5,064 nucleotides of DNA from positions 1 to 5,064 of the forward strand of contig DJUV01000277.1 of assembly GCA_002440625.1 (NCBI GenBank), read 5' to 3'. The stretch comes from Rhodobacteraceae bacterium UBA6273 (GTDB lineage: Bacteria > Pseudomonadota > Alphaproteobacteria > Rhodobacterales > Rhodobacteraceae). Below the pieces are notes generated by a model, which was given only the letters and a program-made list of their open reading frames with translations, searched no databases and was not told where the DNA came from. This document shows, piece by piece, positions 1-5,064 of the stretch (its first letter is position 1; the number at the start of each line of letters is the position of its first letter). The translations under genes were made by a program, and so were the position numbers.

Positions 1-476
1 ACCGCGCCGTTCATCGTCATGGAAACGCTGATCTTTTCCAGGGGAATGCCGTCGAAGAGGATCTTCATGTCCTCGACGCTGTCGATGGCGACGCCGGCTT
101 TGCCGACATCGCCGACGACGCGCGGGTGATCGCTGTCATAGCCTCGGTGGGTGGCAAGGTCGAAGGCGACAGACACACCCTGCTGCCCGGCGGCGAGGTT
201 CTTGCGGTAAAAGTTGTTCGATTCCTCGGCGGTCGAAAACCCCGCGTACTGGCGGATCGTCCAGGGCCGGCCGGCATACATCGTCGCCTTCACCCCGCGC
301 GTGAAGGGCGCAAGGCCGGGGACCGAACCCATGTGCGGCAGCGAGGCCGTATCCGCCTCGGTGTAAAGCGGCTTCACCGCGATGCCTTCCAACGTGGCCC
401 AAGTCAGGTCCCCGGGCGAGCCGCCCTTCATTTCCCTGGCCGCGAGCGCCTGCCAGGCTGCAAGCTTGTCCGTCAT
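1..476 (-). CDS. scpA: Methylmalonyl-CoA mutase, N-terminal part (runs off the left edge)
   Basis: This is the N-terminal 158 residues of adenosylcobalamin-dependent methylmalonyl-CoA mutase, a cytosolic enzyme that interconverts (R)-methylmalonyl-CoA and succinyl-CoA at the end of propionyl-CoA assimilation. The visible part is the start of the substrate-binding TIM barrel. Residues 65-83 read [19 protein letters not shown], the CoA/substrate-binding signature; Tyr77 aligns with the catalytic-pocket tyrosine (Tyr89 of the Propionibacterium shermanii enzyme). It is followed by [21 protein letters not shown] (residues 93-113), [10 protein letters not shown] (116-125) and SVSMTMNGA at the edge. 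The C-terminal B12-binding domain lies outside the window. The ATG at 476 is supported by a strong Shine-Dalgarno site 7 bases upstream and by the N-terminus [12 protein letters not shown]. The ATG overlaps the stop of the upstream sulfotransferase-like gene (ATGA, 473-476), so the two are probably translationally coupled. The nearby pccA supports methylmalonyl-CoA rather than ethylmalonyl-CoA or isobutyryl-CoA mutase. Position 69 is Gly where the P. shermanii enzyme has Phe; I attach no function to this. Confidence 0.96.
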   Translation of the reverse strand, partial: MTDKLAAWQALAAREMKGGSPGDLTWATLEGIAVKPLYTEADTASLPHMGSVPGLAPFTRGVKATMYAGRPWTIRQYAGFSTAEESNNFYRKNLAAGQQGVSVAFDLATHRGYDSDHPRVVGDVGKAGVAIDSVEDMKILFDGIPLEKISVSMTMNGA

Positions 477-500
477 TGCATCGTCCTTTCCGTTCCGCGC
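459..500 (-). repeat. Direct repeat copy A: scpA leader and first codons
   Basis: The core at 467-500 matches 1452-1490 in the same orientation at 30 of 34 positions, apart from a 5-base insertion (ATCCC, plus strand) in the other copy. Identical blocks in order on the plus strand are TGTCC, TCATTGC, GTCCTTTCC and GTTCCGCGC. The match spans the ribosome-binding site and the start codon, and continues weakly into the coding region: MTDK-LAA here against MMDR-(KAI)-LAA in the other copy. The similarity is read by eye. This copy belongs to the functional scpA gene, and its leader part also encodes the last residues (RGTERTMQ) of the gene upstream. Confidence 0.8.
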
Positions 501-1384
501 CGGGTCGCATCCGCCCGGCCTGATCTTCTGCGCCCCGCACCGCGCCGGGGCCGGGCTGAGGGGAGTTCTGCCTTGGGCGCTTCGTCCGCCACGACGACGA
601 CCCCGGGCACGACGCCGCGCAGAATCTCGGCCCAGTCGGCCTCAAAGGCCCGGTCGAGCCGTTCCGTTTCATCGGGTGAGAAGAGGGCGCCAATCCCGTC
701 ACCACCTGCGGGACGCGAGGCGTTCACGCCCTGCAGCGGCGGGCTCAGTGTCCTTGCGGTTTCGGCTCCGACAAGGGCCGCCATGACGCGATGCGCGGCG
801 GTCCGGTCATAGCGCGCCACATGCAGCGGGGCCTCGGGACAGGCGGCGCGGACCGCCCTCAGCGCCGGCAACCAGCTGTTGCCGGGCGAAGCCGAAAGCC
901 GCGTCGCGTCGAACAGGGATACGCCCCGGACCCGATGAAGATGGGAGAAGGCCGATTGCCAGTAGCCGGCAAAGTCCCGCACGGTCAGATAGATAGCCAC
1001 CGGTCGGGCAGGCAGCAAGCTGAGAACAGCGCGAAGCTGCGGCGAAACCTCGGGGTAAAGCGTGCCTTGCGTCCAGTTCCGGTGCATCGTCCCGGCCATG
1101 TTCTCATCGCTCAGGATCAGCCGCCCCGCCTGCGGCAGAGCCGTCAGGAAGCCGTCGGACGCGCGGCTGCCGGGATCGCCCTGCCCGGCCTGCACGGCCT
1201 GTTCCCCGGCGGCAAGGATGCCGGCGATCTTCGCCTCGCGCAGGACCTTCGGCCCCCAGAAAACGACGCCCGCCGCCGCCAGCCGCTTTGCCTGACGGCC
1301 AAGCGAGCGTTGCAGAGCGGTGGTCCCCGTCCTGTGCACCCCGATATGGAGCACGATCTCCAAAGGATCACGCCCGGTCTTCAA
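473..1384 (-). CDS. Sulfotransferase-like P-loop protein (start uncertain)
   Basis: This probable cytosolic protein resembles PAPS-dependent sulfotransferases. Residues 13-25 (from the TTG at 1384) read [13 protein letters not shown], the 5'-phosphosulfate-binding loop form (HIGxHRTGTT) common in alphaproteobacterial sulfotransferase-family proteins. [10 protein letters not shown] follows at 89-98. [12 protein letters not shown] at 135-146 supplies the Arg (136) and Ser (144) expected of the 3'-phosphate-binding motif. The acceptor cannot be read from the sequence. The frame is open up to an ATG at 1510, but the extra 42 residues (Gly-rich, no family resemblance) are a translation of the duplicated scpA leader, so that start is unlikely. 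I prefer the TTG at 1384, which overlaps the stop of the mini-ORF; a TTG at 1363, giving MEIVLHIG, is an alternative. The last ~38 residues are rich in Ala and Arg and look like read-through into former intergenic DNA. The stop overlaps the scpA start. Confidence is good for a real gene, moderate for the family and low for the exact start. Confidence 0.8.
   Translation of the reverse strand: MKTGRDPLEIVLHIGVHRTGTTALQRSLGRQAKRLAAAGVVFWGPKVLREAKIAGILAAGEQAVQAGQGDPGSRASDGFLTALPQAGRLILSDENMAGTMHRNWTQGTLYPEVSPQLRAVLSLLPARPVAIYLTVRDFAGYWQSAFSHLHRVRGVSLFDATRLSASPGNSWLPALRAVRAACPEAPLHVARYDRTAAHRVMAALVGAETARTLSPPLQGVNASRPAGGDGIGALFSPDETERLDRAFEADWAEILRGVVPGVVVVADEAPKAELPSARPRRGAGRRRSGRADATRRGTERTMQ
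484..491 (-). promoter_or_regulatory. Ribosome-binding site of scpA
   Basis: Read on the minus strand this is GGAAAGGA, a good match to the anti-Shine-Dalgarno sequence, 7 bases before the scpA ATG at 476. It lies within the last codons of the upstream gene, as expected for coupled genes. The same octamer with the same spacing recurs at 1469-1476. Confidence 0.8.
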
Positions 1385-1461
1385 ACCACTGCCCTGCCCG
1401 ACCGGCGCAGAGTGGCGGCCGGCATTGCCGATGCCGCAAGGATTGCCTTCCTGTCCATCAT
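1381..1461 (-). CDS. 26-codon mini-ORF, possible leader peptide from a duplicated scpA start
   Basis: This is a short ORF starting MMDRKAILAASAMPAA, with two consecutive ATGs, and ending in TGA. A GGAAAGGA ribosome-binding site lies 7 bases before the first ATG, identical in sequence and spacing to that of scpA. Its first codons resemble those of scpA: MMDR(KAI)LAA against MTDKLAA. It therefore looks like a decayed copy of the scpA 5' end. The stop overlaps a TTG (TTGA, 1381-1384) in frame with the sulfotransferase-like gene, so it could deliver ribosomes to that gene by coupling. It has no runs of one amino acid that would suggest an attenuator. Whether the peptide has a function is unknown; it may simply be a remnant (pseudogene fragment) that still initiates translation. 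Confidence 0.45.
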   Translation of the reverse strand: MMDRKAILAASAMPAATLRRSGRAVV

Positions 1462-1490
1462 TGCCGTGTCCTTTCCATCCCGTTCCGCGC
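1435..1490 (-). repeat. Direct repeat copy B: duplicated scpA leader upstream of the sulfotransferase-like gene
   Basis: This is the partner of the repeat at 459-500, in the same orientation and about 980 bases away. The core is 1452-1490. It carries a 5-base insertion between the Shine-Dalgarno octamer and the GTTCCGCGC block (plus-strand reading) and about 9 extra bases within the first codons. The spacing between Shine-Dalgarno site and ATG is unchanged. The similarity fades beyond 1490, so any promoter upstream is not visibly part of the duplication. Confidence 0.75.
1469..1476 (-). promoter_or_regulatory. Ribosome-binding site of the mini-ORF
   Basis: GGAAAGGA on the minus strand, 7 bases before the ATG at 1461. 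It is the clearest ribosome-binding site upstream of the sulfotransferase-like gene and belongs to a different frame from it. It therefore points to initiation at the mini-ORF followed by coupled re-initiation rather than direct initiation of the long frame from 1510. Confidence 0.6.
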
Positions 1491-1527
1491 GATTGCGCTG
1501 CGTGACTCATTGGCTTGTTCGCCCGTC

Positions 1528-1544
1528 CGCCTATATCCTAGGCG
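1528..1544. promoter_or_regulatory. Inverted repeat between divergent genes, possible operator
   Basis: CGCCTA and TAGGCG form perfect 6-base arms around a 5-base centre (TATCC) in the short region between the DUF4174 gene (plus) and the sulfotransferase/scpA unit (minus). It overlaps a weak sigma-70-like -10 candidate for the DUF4174 gene (TATATC 1532-1537, with TTGGCT 1510-1515 as the -35, spacer 16; each 4 of 6 to consensus). The position suits an operator, but 6-base arms can occur by chance in DNA this rich in GC. The promoter match alone would not convince me. Confidence 0.3.
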
Positions 1545-1550
1545 AGGGAG
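1544..1550 (+). promoter_or_regulatory. Ribosome-binding site of the DUF4174 gene
   Basis: GAGGGAG ends 5 bases before the ATG at 1556. It decides the start of this gene, whose frame is open much further upstream (to about 791) through the antisense of the sulfotransferase-like gene. Confidence 0.7.
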
Positions 1551-1555
1551 ACCAG

Positions 1556-1990
1556 ATGAAACCGATCCTAGCCGCGCTTTCACTCATCCTTTTCGCCTTC
1601 GGCGCCGGCGCCGCCGAGGAACCCGGTTTCGCGCCGGAATCTGCTACGGATGTGACACTGTCGGAGTTCCTCTGGCAGAAGCGGCCCGTTGTTGTCTTTG
1701 CCGACACCCCCGCCGATCCGGCCTTTACCGAACAGATGCGGCTTCTGGAGGACCGCTGGCCCGAACTGGCCGAGCGCGACGTGGTGGTCATCACCGACAC
1801 CGACCCTTCGGCGGGAAGCGATACCCGCACCCGGCTTCGCCCGCGGGGGCTCATGTTCGTCCTCATGGACAAGGACGGCACGGTGGCGCAAAGGAAGCCC
1901 TTCCCCTGGGACGTGCGCGAGATTTCCCGCGCCATCGACAAGATGCCGATCCGGCGCGAAGAATTGCGCGTCCGGCGGCTGGGGAACTGA
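1556..1990 (+). CDS. Secreted DUF4174 family protein
   Basis: This 144-residue protein of unknown function has a clear signal peptide: MKPILAALSLILFAFGAGAA with cleavage likely after Ala19 or Ala20, placing it in the periplasm. The mature part matches the DUF4174 pattern: LSEFLWQKRPVVVFADTPAD (residues 35-54), a helix around 58-73, RDVVVITDTD (74-83), RGLMFVLMDKDGTV (97-110) and the closing PWDVREISRAIDKMPIRREE (117-136). The strand-helix-strand layout resembles a thioredoxin-like fold, but there is no cysteine at all, so a disulfide or redox role is not supported. Start choice rests on the GAGGGAG site and the signal peptide. It is the only plus-strand gene in the window. It is divergent from the sulfotransferase/scpA unit and convergent with the membrane glycosyltransferase gene, with only 7 bases between the two stops and no room for a separate terminator. 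I recall DUF4174 genes near pccA and scpA in Rhodobacterales, which suggests a conserved neighbourhood of unknown meaning. Confidence 0.88.
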   Translation: MKPILAALSLILFAFGAGAAEEPGFAPESATDVTLSEFLWQKRPVVVFADTPADPAFTEQMRLLEDRWPELAERDVVVITDTDPSAGSDTRTRLRPRGLMFVLMDKDGTVAQRKPFPWDVREISRAIDKMPIRREELRVRRLGN

Positions 1991-1997
1991 CGCAGCC

Positions 1998-3548
1998 TCA
2001 TGCGCCCGCCCCAACAAGTGTCAGGGTCGCGCCTTCCGGCAGCGTCGCGGCAAAGCTTTCGATCTGCGCCCGCAGTTCCGCCGCGAAGGCCGGATCGGTG
2101 GCATAGAAACTCACCGTCCAGTCGCCGATGGCACCGTTCCTGGGGTCTTGCGTCATTTCACCGACCCGCACCCAGCCGGGCCCGGCAGCGGTCCTGAACC
2201 ATTTGTCGTAGATCATCGCCACCCGGACGCCGTGCCTTTCGGCAAGCGGCCCGGCCCAGCCATCTGCCGGCGGCGGGCCGCCAAAGCGGATGTCGCGCGC
2301 TTCGGCAGAGCCGAGCCCCCAGAGATCAAGGACATAGTTGGGATTGCCCCAGGCAATGCGCCCGAGATCATTCACCGCCACCGGGCCTCTGACGAAGTCC
2401 CGTGCGAATCGCGCCAGCTGCGCCTGTTGCAGATGGATGGCCCTCGGGTTCCAGACATAGGTGCCCCAGAGCTTCGGCATGTAGGCGATGCCCGCCGCCA
2501 GAACCGCCGCCATCACGGTGCCCTCGGCCACCAGCTTCGCCCGTCCCTCCAGCCCGGTCGAGGCGAGGAGGATCGCGCCCAGAAGGCTCACGATGATGTA
2601 GGGCTCATAGCGGTGCATCCAGCCGATCTGGCCGAGCGTGAGATGCGCCAGCGCCGCCAGCCCGACGGTTGACAGAAGCCAGAGCGCAGGCCCCTGCCGC
2701 AGGCGCGGAAAGGCCGCGATCAGGGCCACCGTCGCACCGATCAGCGCGGCAAGGATGACCCCCGCAGGCTTGCCCATGTTGAAAAGCGCCCCGACCAGAA
2801 GCCGCTCGGGCAGGCCACTCGGGGATCCGAGTTCTGCCGATTTCGCCGCCACCGAGCCCGGCAATGGGTCGAGGCCGAGCGACGTGAGAAACAGGCTGAA
2901 GCCGAGAACGGCGCCCACCGACACCACCGCGATCAGGCCCGCTGCGCGGCGGTGCCCGGTCAGAAAAAGCGTTGCGGCCGACAAGAGCGACAACGCCAGC
3001 CCCTCATAGCGGAAAAGCGGAGCCGCGACAGCGGCGGCGATCAGCCAGAGGGCAACACCGCGCCCGGTGAGCGCCCGCCACAGACCGAGCACGATGATGA
3101 GGCTCACCGCCATGTGCGGCGCCGCCTCCATCCCGACGAAGCCCACGCCGGAGATATTGAGCGCCACCGGCGCCACCAGCACGACAGCAAGGGCCGCGAT
3201 CCCGCGAAGGCCCGCCTCCGCTGCGATCCGCCCCCAGACCCAGCCGCAGCCCGCGACGGCGAGAATGTTCCAAAGAAGCGGCAGAAGCCGCTGAACCTCG
3301 GTGTCCGGAAACGGGGTGAGAAGCAGCGGATAGAGGATCGAGGAGGCCGCCGAAGCCGGTTCGCCTGCGTTCACGCCATAGGTACCGTGGGCGATGTTCG
3401 ACGCCATGGCGAGGTGGATGTAGACATCGTCCAAGGGATATTCGAACACGCCGGCATGGAGGTATGCGACGACCTCAAGGGCAAAAAGCCCCGCCAGGGC
3501 CGCAAGCATACCCAGCATTGGCAGGTTCGTCGCCCTCGAAAGCGTCAC
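1998..3548 (-). CDS. GT-C type membrane glycosyltransferase-like protein
   Basis: This 516-residue polytopic inner-membrane protein has about 10-11 hydrophobic segments: roughly 11-31, 88-106, 114-134, 144-160, 164-178, 184-197, 202-222, 262-280, 288-306, 316-331 and 343-356. A soluble, probably periplasmic domain follows from about 370. Known GT-C enzymes (for example the AftB-like group) transfer sugars from polyprenyl-phosphate donors and carry acidic residues in the first external loop. Here that loop reads EYPLDDVYIHLAMASNIAHG (36-55), with Asp40-Asp41 as candidate catalytic residues. Other landmarks of this group are GME at 139-141, RYEG at 180-183, HRYEPY at 312-317 and NDLGRIAW with VLDLWGLGS at 393-414. 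Donor and acceptor cannot be inferred. The GTG start at 3548 lies one base after the pccA stop, with GGAG about 10 bases upstream inside pccA, so it is almost certainly co-transcribed with pccA. An ATG at 3518 (residue 11) is an alternative start. Confidence 0.82.
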   Translation of the reverse strand: MTLSRATNLPMLGMLAALAGLFALEVVAYLHAGVFEYPLDDVYIHLAMASNIAHGTYGVNAGEPASAASSILYPLLLTPFPDTEVQRLLPLLWNILAVAGCGWVWGRIAAEAGLRGIAALAVVLVAPVALNISGVGFVGMEAAPHMAVSLIIVLGLWRALTGRGVALWLIAAAVAAPLFRYEGLALSLLSAATLFLTGHRRAAGLIAVVSVGAVLGFSLFLTSLGLDPLPGSVAAKSAELGSPSGLPERLLVGALFNMGKPAGVILAALIGATVALIAAFPRLRQGPALWLLSTVGLAALAHLTLGQIGWMHRYEPYIIVSLLGAILLASTGLEGRAKLVAEGTVMAAVLAAGIAYMPKLWGTYVWNPRAIHLQQAQLARFARDFVRGPVAVNDLGRIAWGNPNYVLDLWGLGSAEARDIRFGGPPPADGWAGPLAERHGVRVAMIYDKWFRTAAGPGWVRVGEMTQDPRNGAIGDWTVSFYATDPAFAAELRAQIESFAATLPEGATLTLVGAGA

Positions 3549-3549
3549 C

Positions 3550-5064
3550 TTATTCGAACTCCATGATCACTTCGTCGACCTTGAGGCTTTGCCCCGCCGC
3601 CACGCTGATCTTCTTCACCACGCCCTTGCGTTCGGCGCGCAGGATGTTCTCCATCTTCATCGCCTCGACCGTGGCGAGCGACTGGCCTTCCTGAACCTCC
3701 TGGCCTTCCTCGACCGAGATCTTCACGATGACGCCCGGCATCGGACACAGAAGGAACTTCGACGTGTCGGGCGGCAGCTTTTCAGGCATGAGCTTCGCCA
3801 GTTCGGCCTGACGCGGGGTGCGGACATGCACCTTCATGTCCGCACCCCGGGTGCGGATGCGGAAACCGGAGGGGATCTTGCCGACCTTCAGGACCACCGC
3901 CTCACCATCGACATCGAGCCGCGCAAGGGGCTGGCCCGGCGTCCAGTCGGAGGTGACGCGCATCCGGTGACCATCCCCGAACGTCACCGTGGCGCCGTCA
4001 CGGTCCGCGGCGACCTTGACCGCGAAATCGGCGCCCTGAAGGCTCACCACCCAATCGTCGCCAACCTTGCGCTCATGGTTGCCAAGACGGCCGGTGATGC
4101 GGGTCCGCCTGATCTCCGCGACGCGGTTCATCGCGGCAGACGCGGCGGCCACCTTGCGCAAGGCTGCTTCCGGCAGCTTCACGCCCTGAAAGCCCTCGGG
4201 ATATTCCTCGGCGATGAAGGCCGTGGTGATGTCGCCCTTGACGAAGCGCGGATGGTCCATCACCGCCGAGCAGAACGGCAGGTTGTGGCCGATCCCTTCA
4301 ACCTCAAAGGTGTCGAGCGCCTGCCGCATGACCTCGATCGCCGCGGCCCTTGTCGGCGCCCAGGTGCAAAGCTTGGCGATCATCGGGTCGTAGTACATCG
4401 AAATCTCGCCGCCCTCGCAGACGCCGGTATCGTTGCGGACGACCGAGGCCGCCGTTGCCGCCTCTACCGGCGGGCGGTAACGGGTCAGCCGGCCGATGGA
4501 GGGCAGGAAGTTGCGGTAAGGATCCTCGGCGTAAAGCCGGCTTTCCATGGCCCAGCCGTTGATGCCGACGTCCTTCTGCGCGAAGGGCAGCTTTTCGCCG
4601 CCGGCGACCCGGATCATCTGTTCGACAAGGTCGATGCCGGTGATGAGTTCCGTCACCGGATGCTCCACCTGCAAACGGGTATTCATTTCAAGGAAGTAGA
4701 AGTTGCGGTTGCCATCGACGATGAACTCCACCGTGCCGGCGCTGGTGTAGCCGACGGCCTTGGCAAGCGCACAGGCCTGTTCGCCCATGGCCTTGCGGGT
4801 GGCGGCGTCAAGGAAGGGCGACGGCGCTTCCTCGATGACCTTCTGGTTCCGCCGCTGGATCGAGCATTCGCGTTCGTTGAGGTAGAGGCAGTTGCCGTGC
4901 TTGTCGGCCAGCACCTGAATCTCGATGTGGCGCGGCTGGGTGACGAACTTCTCGATGAAGATGCGGTCGTCGCCAAAGCTCGCCGCCGCCTCGTTCTTCG
5001 AGGACTGGAAGCCGTCGCGCGCCTCTTCGTCGTTCCAGGCGATGCGCATGCCCTTGCCGCCGCC
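3550..5064 (-). CDS. pccA: Propionyl-CoA carboxylase alpha subunit, C-terminal part (runs off the right edge)
   Basis: 504 residues are visible, with about 165 N-terminal residues missing beyond the edge. The protein is the biotin-carrying subunit of propionyl-CoA carboxylase, which with PccB makes methylmalonyl-CoA from propionyl-CoA, bicarbonate and ATP in the cytosol. Visible residues start in the ATP-grasp glycine loop (GGGKGM). HIEIQVLAD follows at 46-54, CSIQRRNQKVIEEAPSPF at 67-84 and FLEMNTRLQVEHPVTE at 124-139, with catalytic Glu126 and Arg130. ESRLYAEDPYRNFLPS at 174-189 carries Arg176, equivalent to Arg338 of E. coli biotin carboxylase. A less conserved stretch at about 300-415 corresponds to the BT domain that docks on PccB in PCC. 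The last ~70 residues are the biotin carrier domain, with EAMKM at 467-471 and biotinylated Lys470 (codon 3655-3657). The BT region and overall layout favour PCC over acetyl-CoA or 3-methylcrotonyl-CoA carboxylase. It is the likely first visible gene of an operon with the membrane protein downstream. Confidence 0.96.
   Translation of the reverse strand, partial: GGGKGMRIAWNDEEARDGFQSSKNEAAASFGDDRIFIEKFVTQPRHIEIQVLADKHGNCLYLNERECSIQRRNQKVIEEAPSPFLDAATRKAMGEQACALAKAVGYTSAGTVEFIVDGNRNFYFLEMNTRLQVEHPVTELITGIDLVEQMIRVAGGEKLPFAQKDVGINGWAMESRLYAEDPYRNFLPSIGRLTRYRPPVEAATAASVVRNDTGVCEGGEISMYYDPMIAKLCTWAPTRAAAIEVMRQALDTFEVEGIGHNLPFCSAVMDHPRFVKGDITTAFIAEEYPEGFQGVKLPEAALRKVAAASAAMNRVAEIRRTRITGRLGNHERKVGDDWVVSLQGADFAVKVAADRDGATVTFGDGHRMRVTSDWTPGQPLARLDVDGEAVVLKVGKIPSGFRIRTRGADMKVHVRTPRQAELAKLMPEKLPPDTSKFLLCPMPGVIVKISVEEGQEVQEGQSLATVEAMKMENILRAERKGVVKKISVAAGQSLKVDEVIMEFE

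Noticed and set aside
136..705. Minus-strand open frame of 189 codons overlapping the scpA start
   Set aside because: It is out of frame with the clearly conserved mutase N-terminus and has no family-like sequence.
126..812. Long plus-strand open frame over scpA and the sulfotransferase-like gene
   Set aside because: It is antisense to two recognisable genes, Arg/Pro-rich in composition and has no recognisable motif.
1510..1537. Sigma-70-like promoter for the DUF4174 gene (TTGGCT, 16 bases, TATATC)
   Set aside because: Only 4 of 6 matches in each box, and the implied transcript would begin at the ribosome-binding site. It is mentioned under the inverted repeat rather than listed on its own.
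791..1555. Upstream in-frame extension of the DUF4174 gene on the plus strand
   Set aside because: The frame is open by virtue of GC-rich antisense to the sulfotransferase-like gene. The signal peptide and GAGGGAG site fix the start at 1556.
1580..2017. Minus-strand open frames antisense to the DUF4174 gene
   Set aside because: They are shadow frames of a recognisable secreted protein and have no motif or ribosome-binding site of note.
1689..2672. Long plus-strand open frame crossing from the DUF4174 gene into the membrane protein gene
   Set aside because: It overlaps the DUF4174 gene out of frame and is antisense to the GT-C protein; its composition is Arg/Pro-rich as in shadow frames.
2952..3566. 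Plus-strand open frame antisense to the start of the membrane protein gene
   Set aside because: It is highly charged low-complexity sequence produced by antisense of hydrophobic codons, with no family resemblance.
3813..3852. Possible inverted repeat in pccA (GCGGGGTGCGGAC at 3813-3825 and GTCCGCACCCC at 3838-3848)
   Set aside because: The arms do pair well, but they lie inside conserved pccA coding sequence, encode the residues either side of MKVHV and have no U-tract, so a terminator or regulatory role is not supported.

Overview
The window is GC-rich, densely packed bacterial DNA. It appears to come from the alphaproteobacterial order Rhodobacterales: the PccA and methylmalonyl-CoA mutase sequences look typical of that group, and a DUF4174 protein near pccA/scpA is something I recall from that group. 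The assignment rests on recognition, not on a search.

From right to left, following the main (minus) coding strand, the window holds five protein genes. (1) The C-terminal three quarters of the propionyl-CoA carboxylase alpha chain (pccA, 3550-5064, entering from the right edge). (2) One base after its stop, a 516-residue polytopic membrane protein of the GT-C glycosyltransferase type (1998-3548). (3) A small secreted DUF4174 protein on the opposite strand (1556-1990). (4) A sulfotransferase-like P-loop protein on the minus strand (473-1384 by my preferred start), preceded by a 26-codon mini-ORF (1381-1461). (5) The N-terminus of the B12-dependent methylmalonyl-CoA mutase (scpA, 1-476), running off the left edge. 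The outer genes form the propionyl-CoA to succinyl-CoA route: PccA (with PccB, not seen here) makes methylmalonyl-CoA and the mutase isomerises it to succinyl-CoA, with an epimerase encoded elsewhere. The three genes between them have no evident place in that chemistry.

The most unusual feature is a duplication. The ribosome-binding site and first codons of scpA (about 459-500) recur about 1 kb upstream on the same strand (about 1435-1490), exactly flanking the sulfotransferase-like gene. Over the core, 30 of 34 positions match, apart from one 5-base insertion, and both copies keep the same Shine-Dalgarno octamer and 7-base spacer. The upstream copy now starts only a short ORF whose stop overlaps a TTG start for the sulfotransferase (TTGA). 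The sulfotransferase stop in turn overlaps the scpA start (ATGA). This looks like the scar of the gene's insertion at the scpA start, with the duplicated leader possibly reused as a coupled leader peptide.

I saw no tRNA, rRNA, CRISPR array, insertion sequence or convincing intrinsic terminator.
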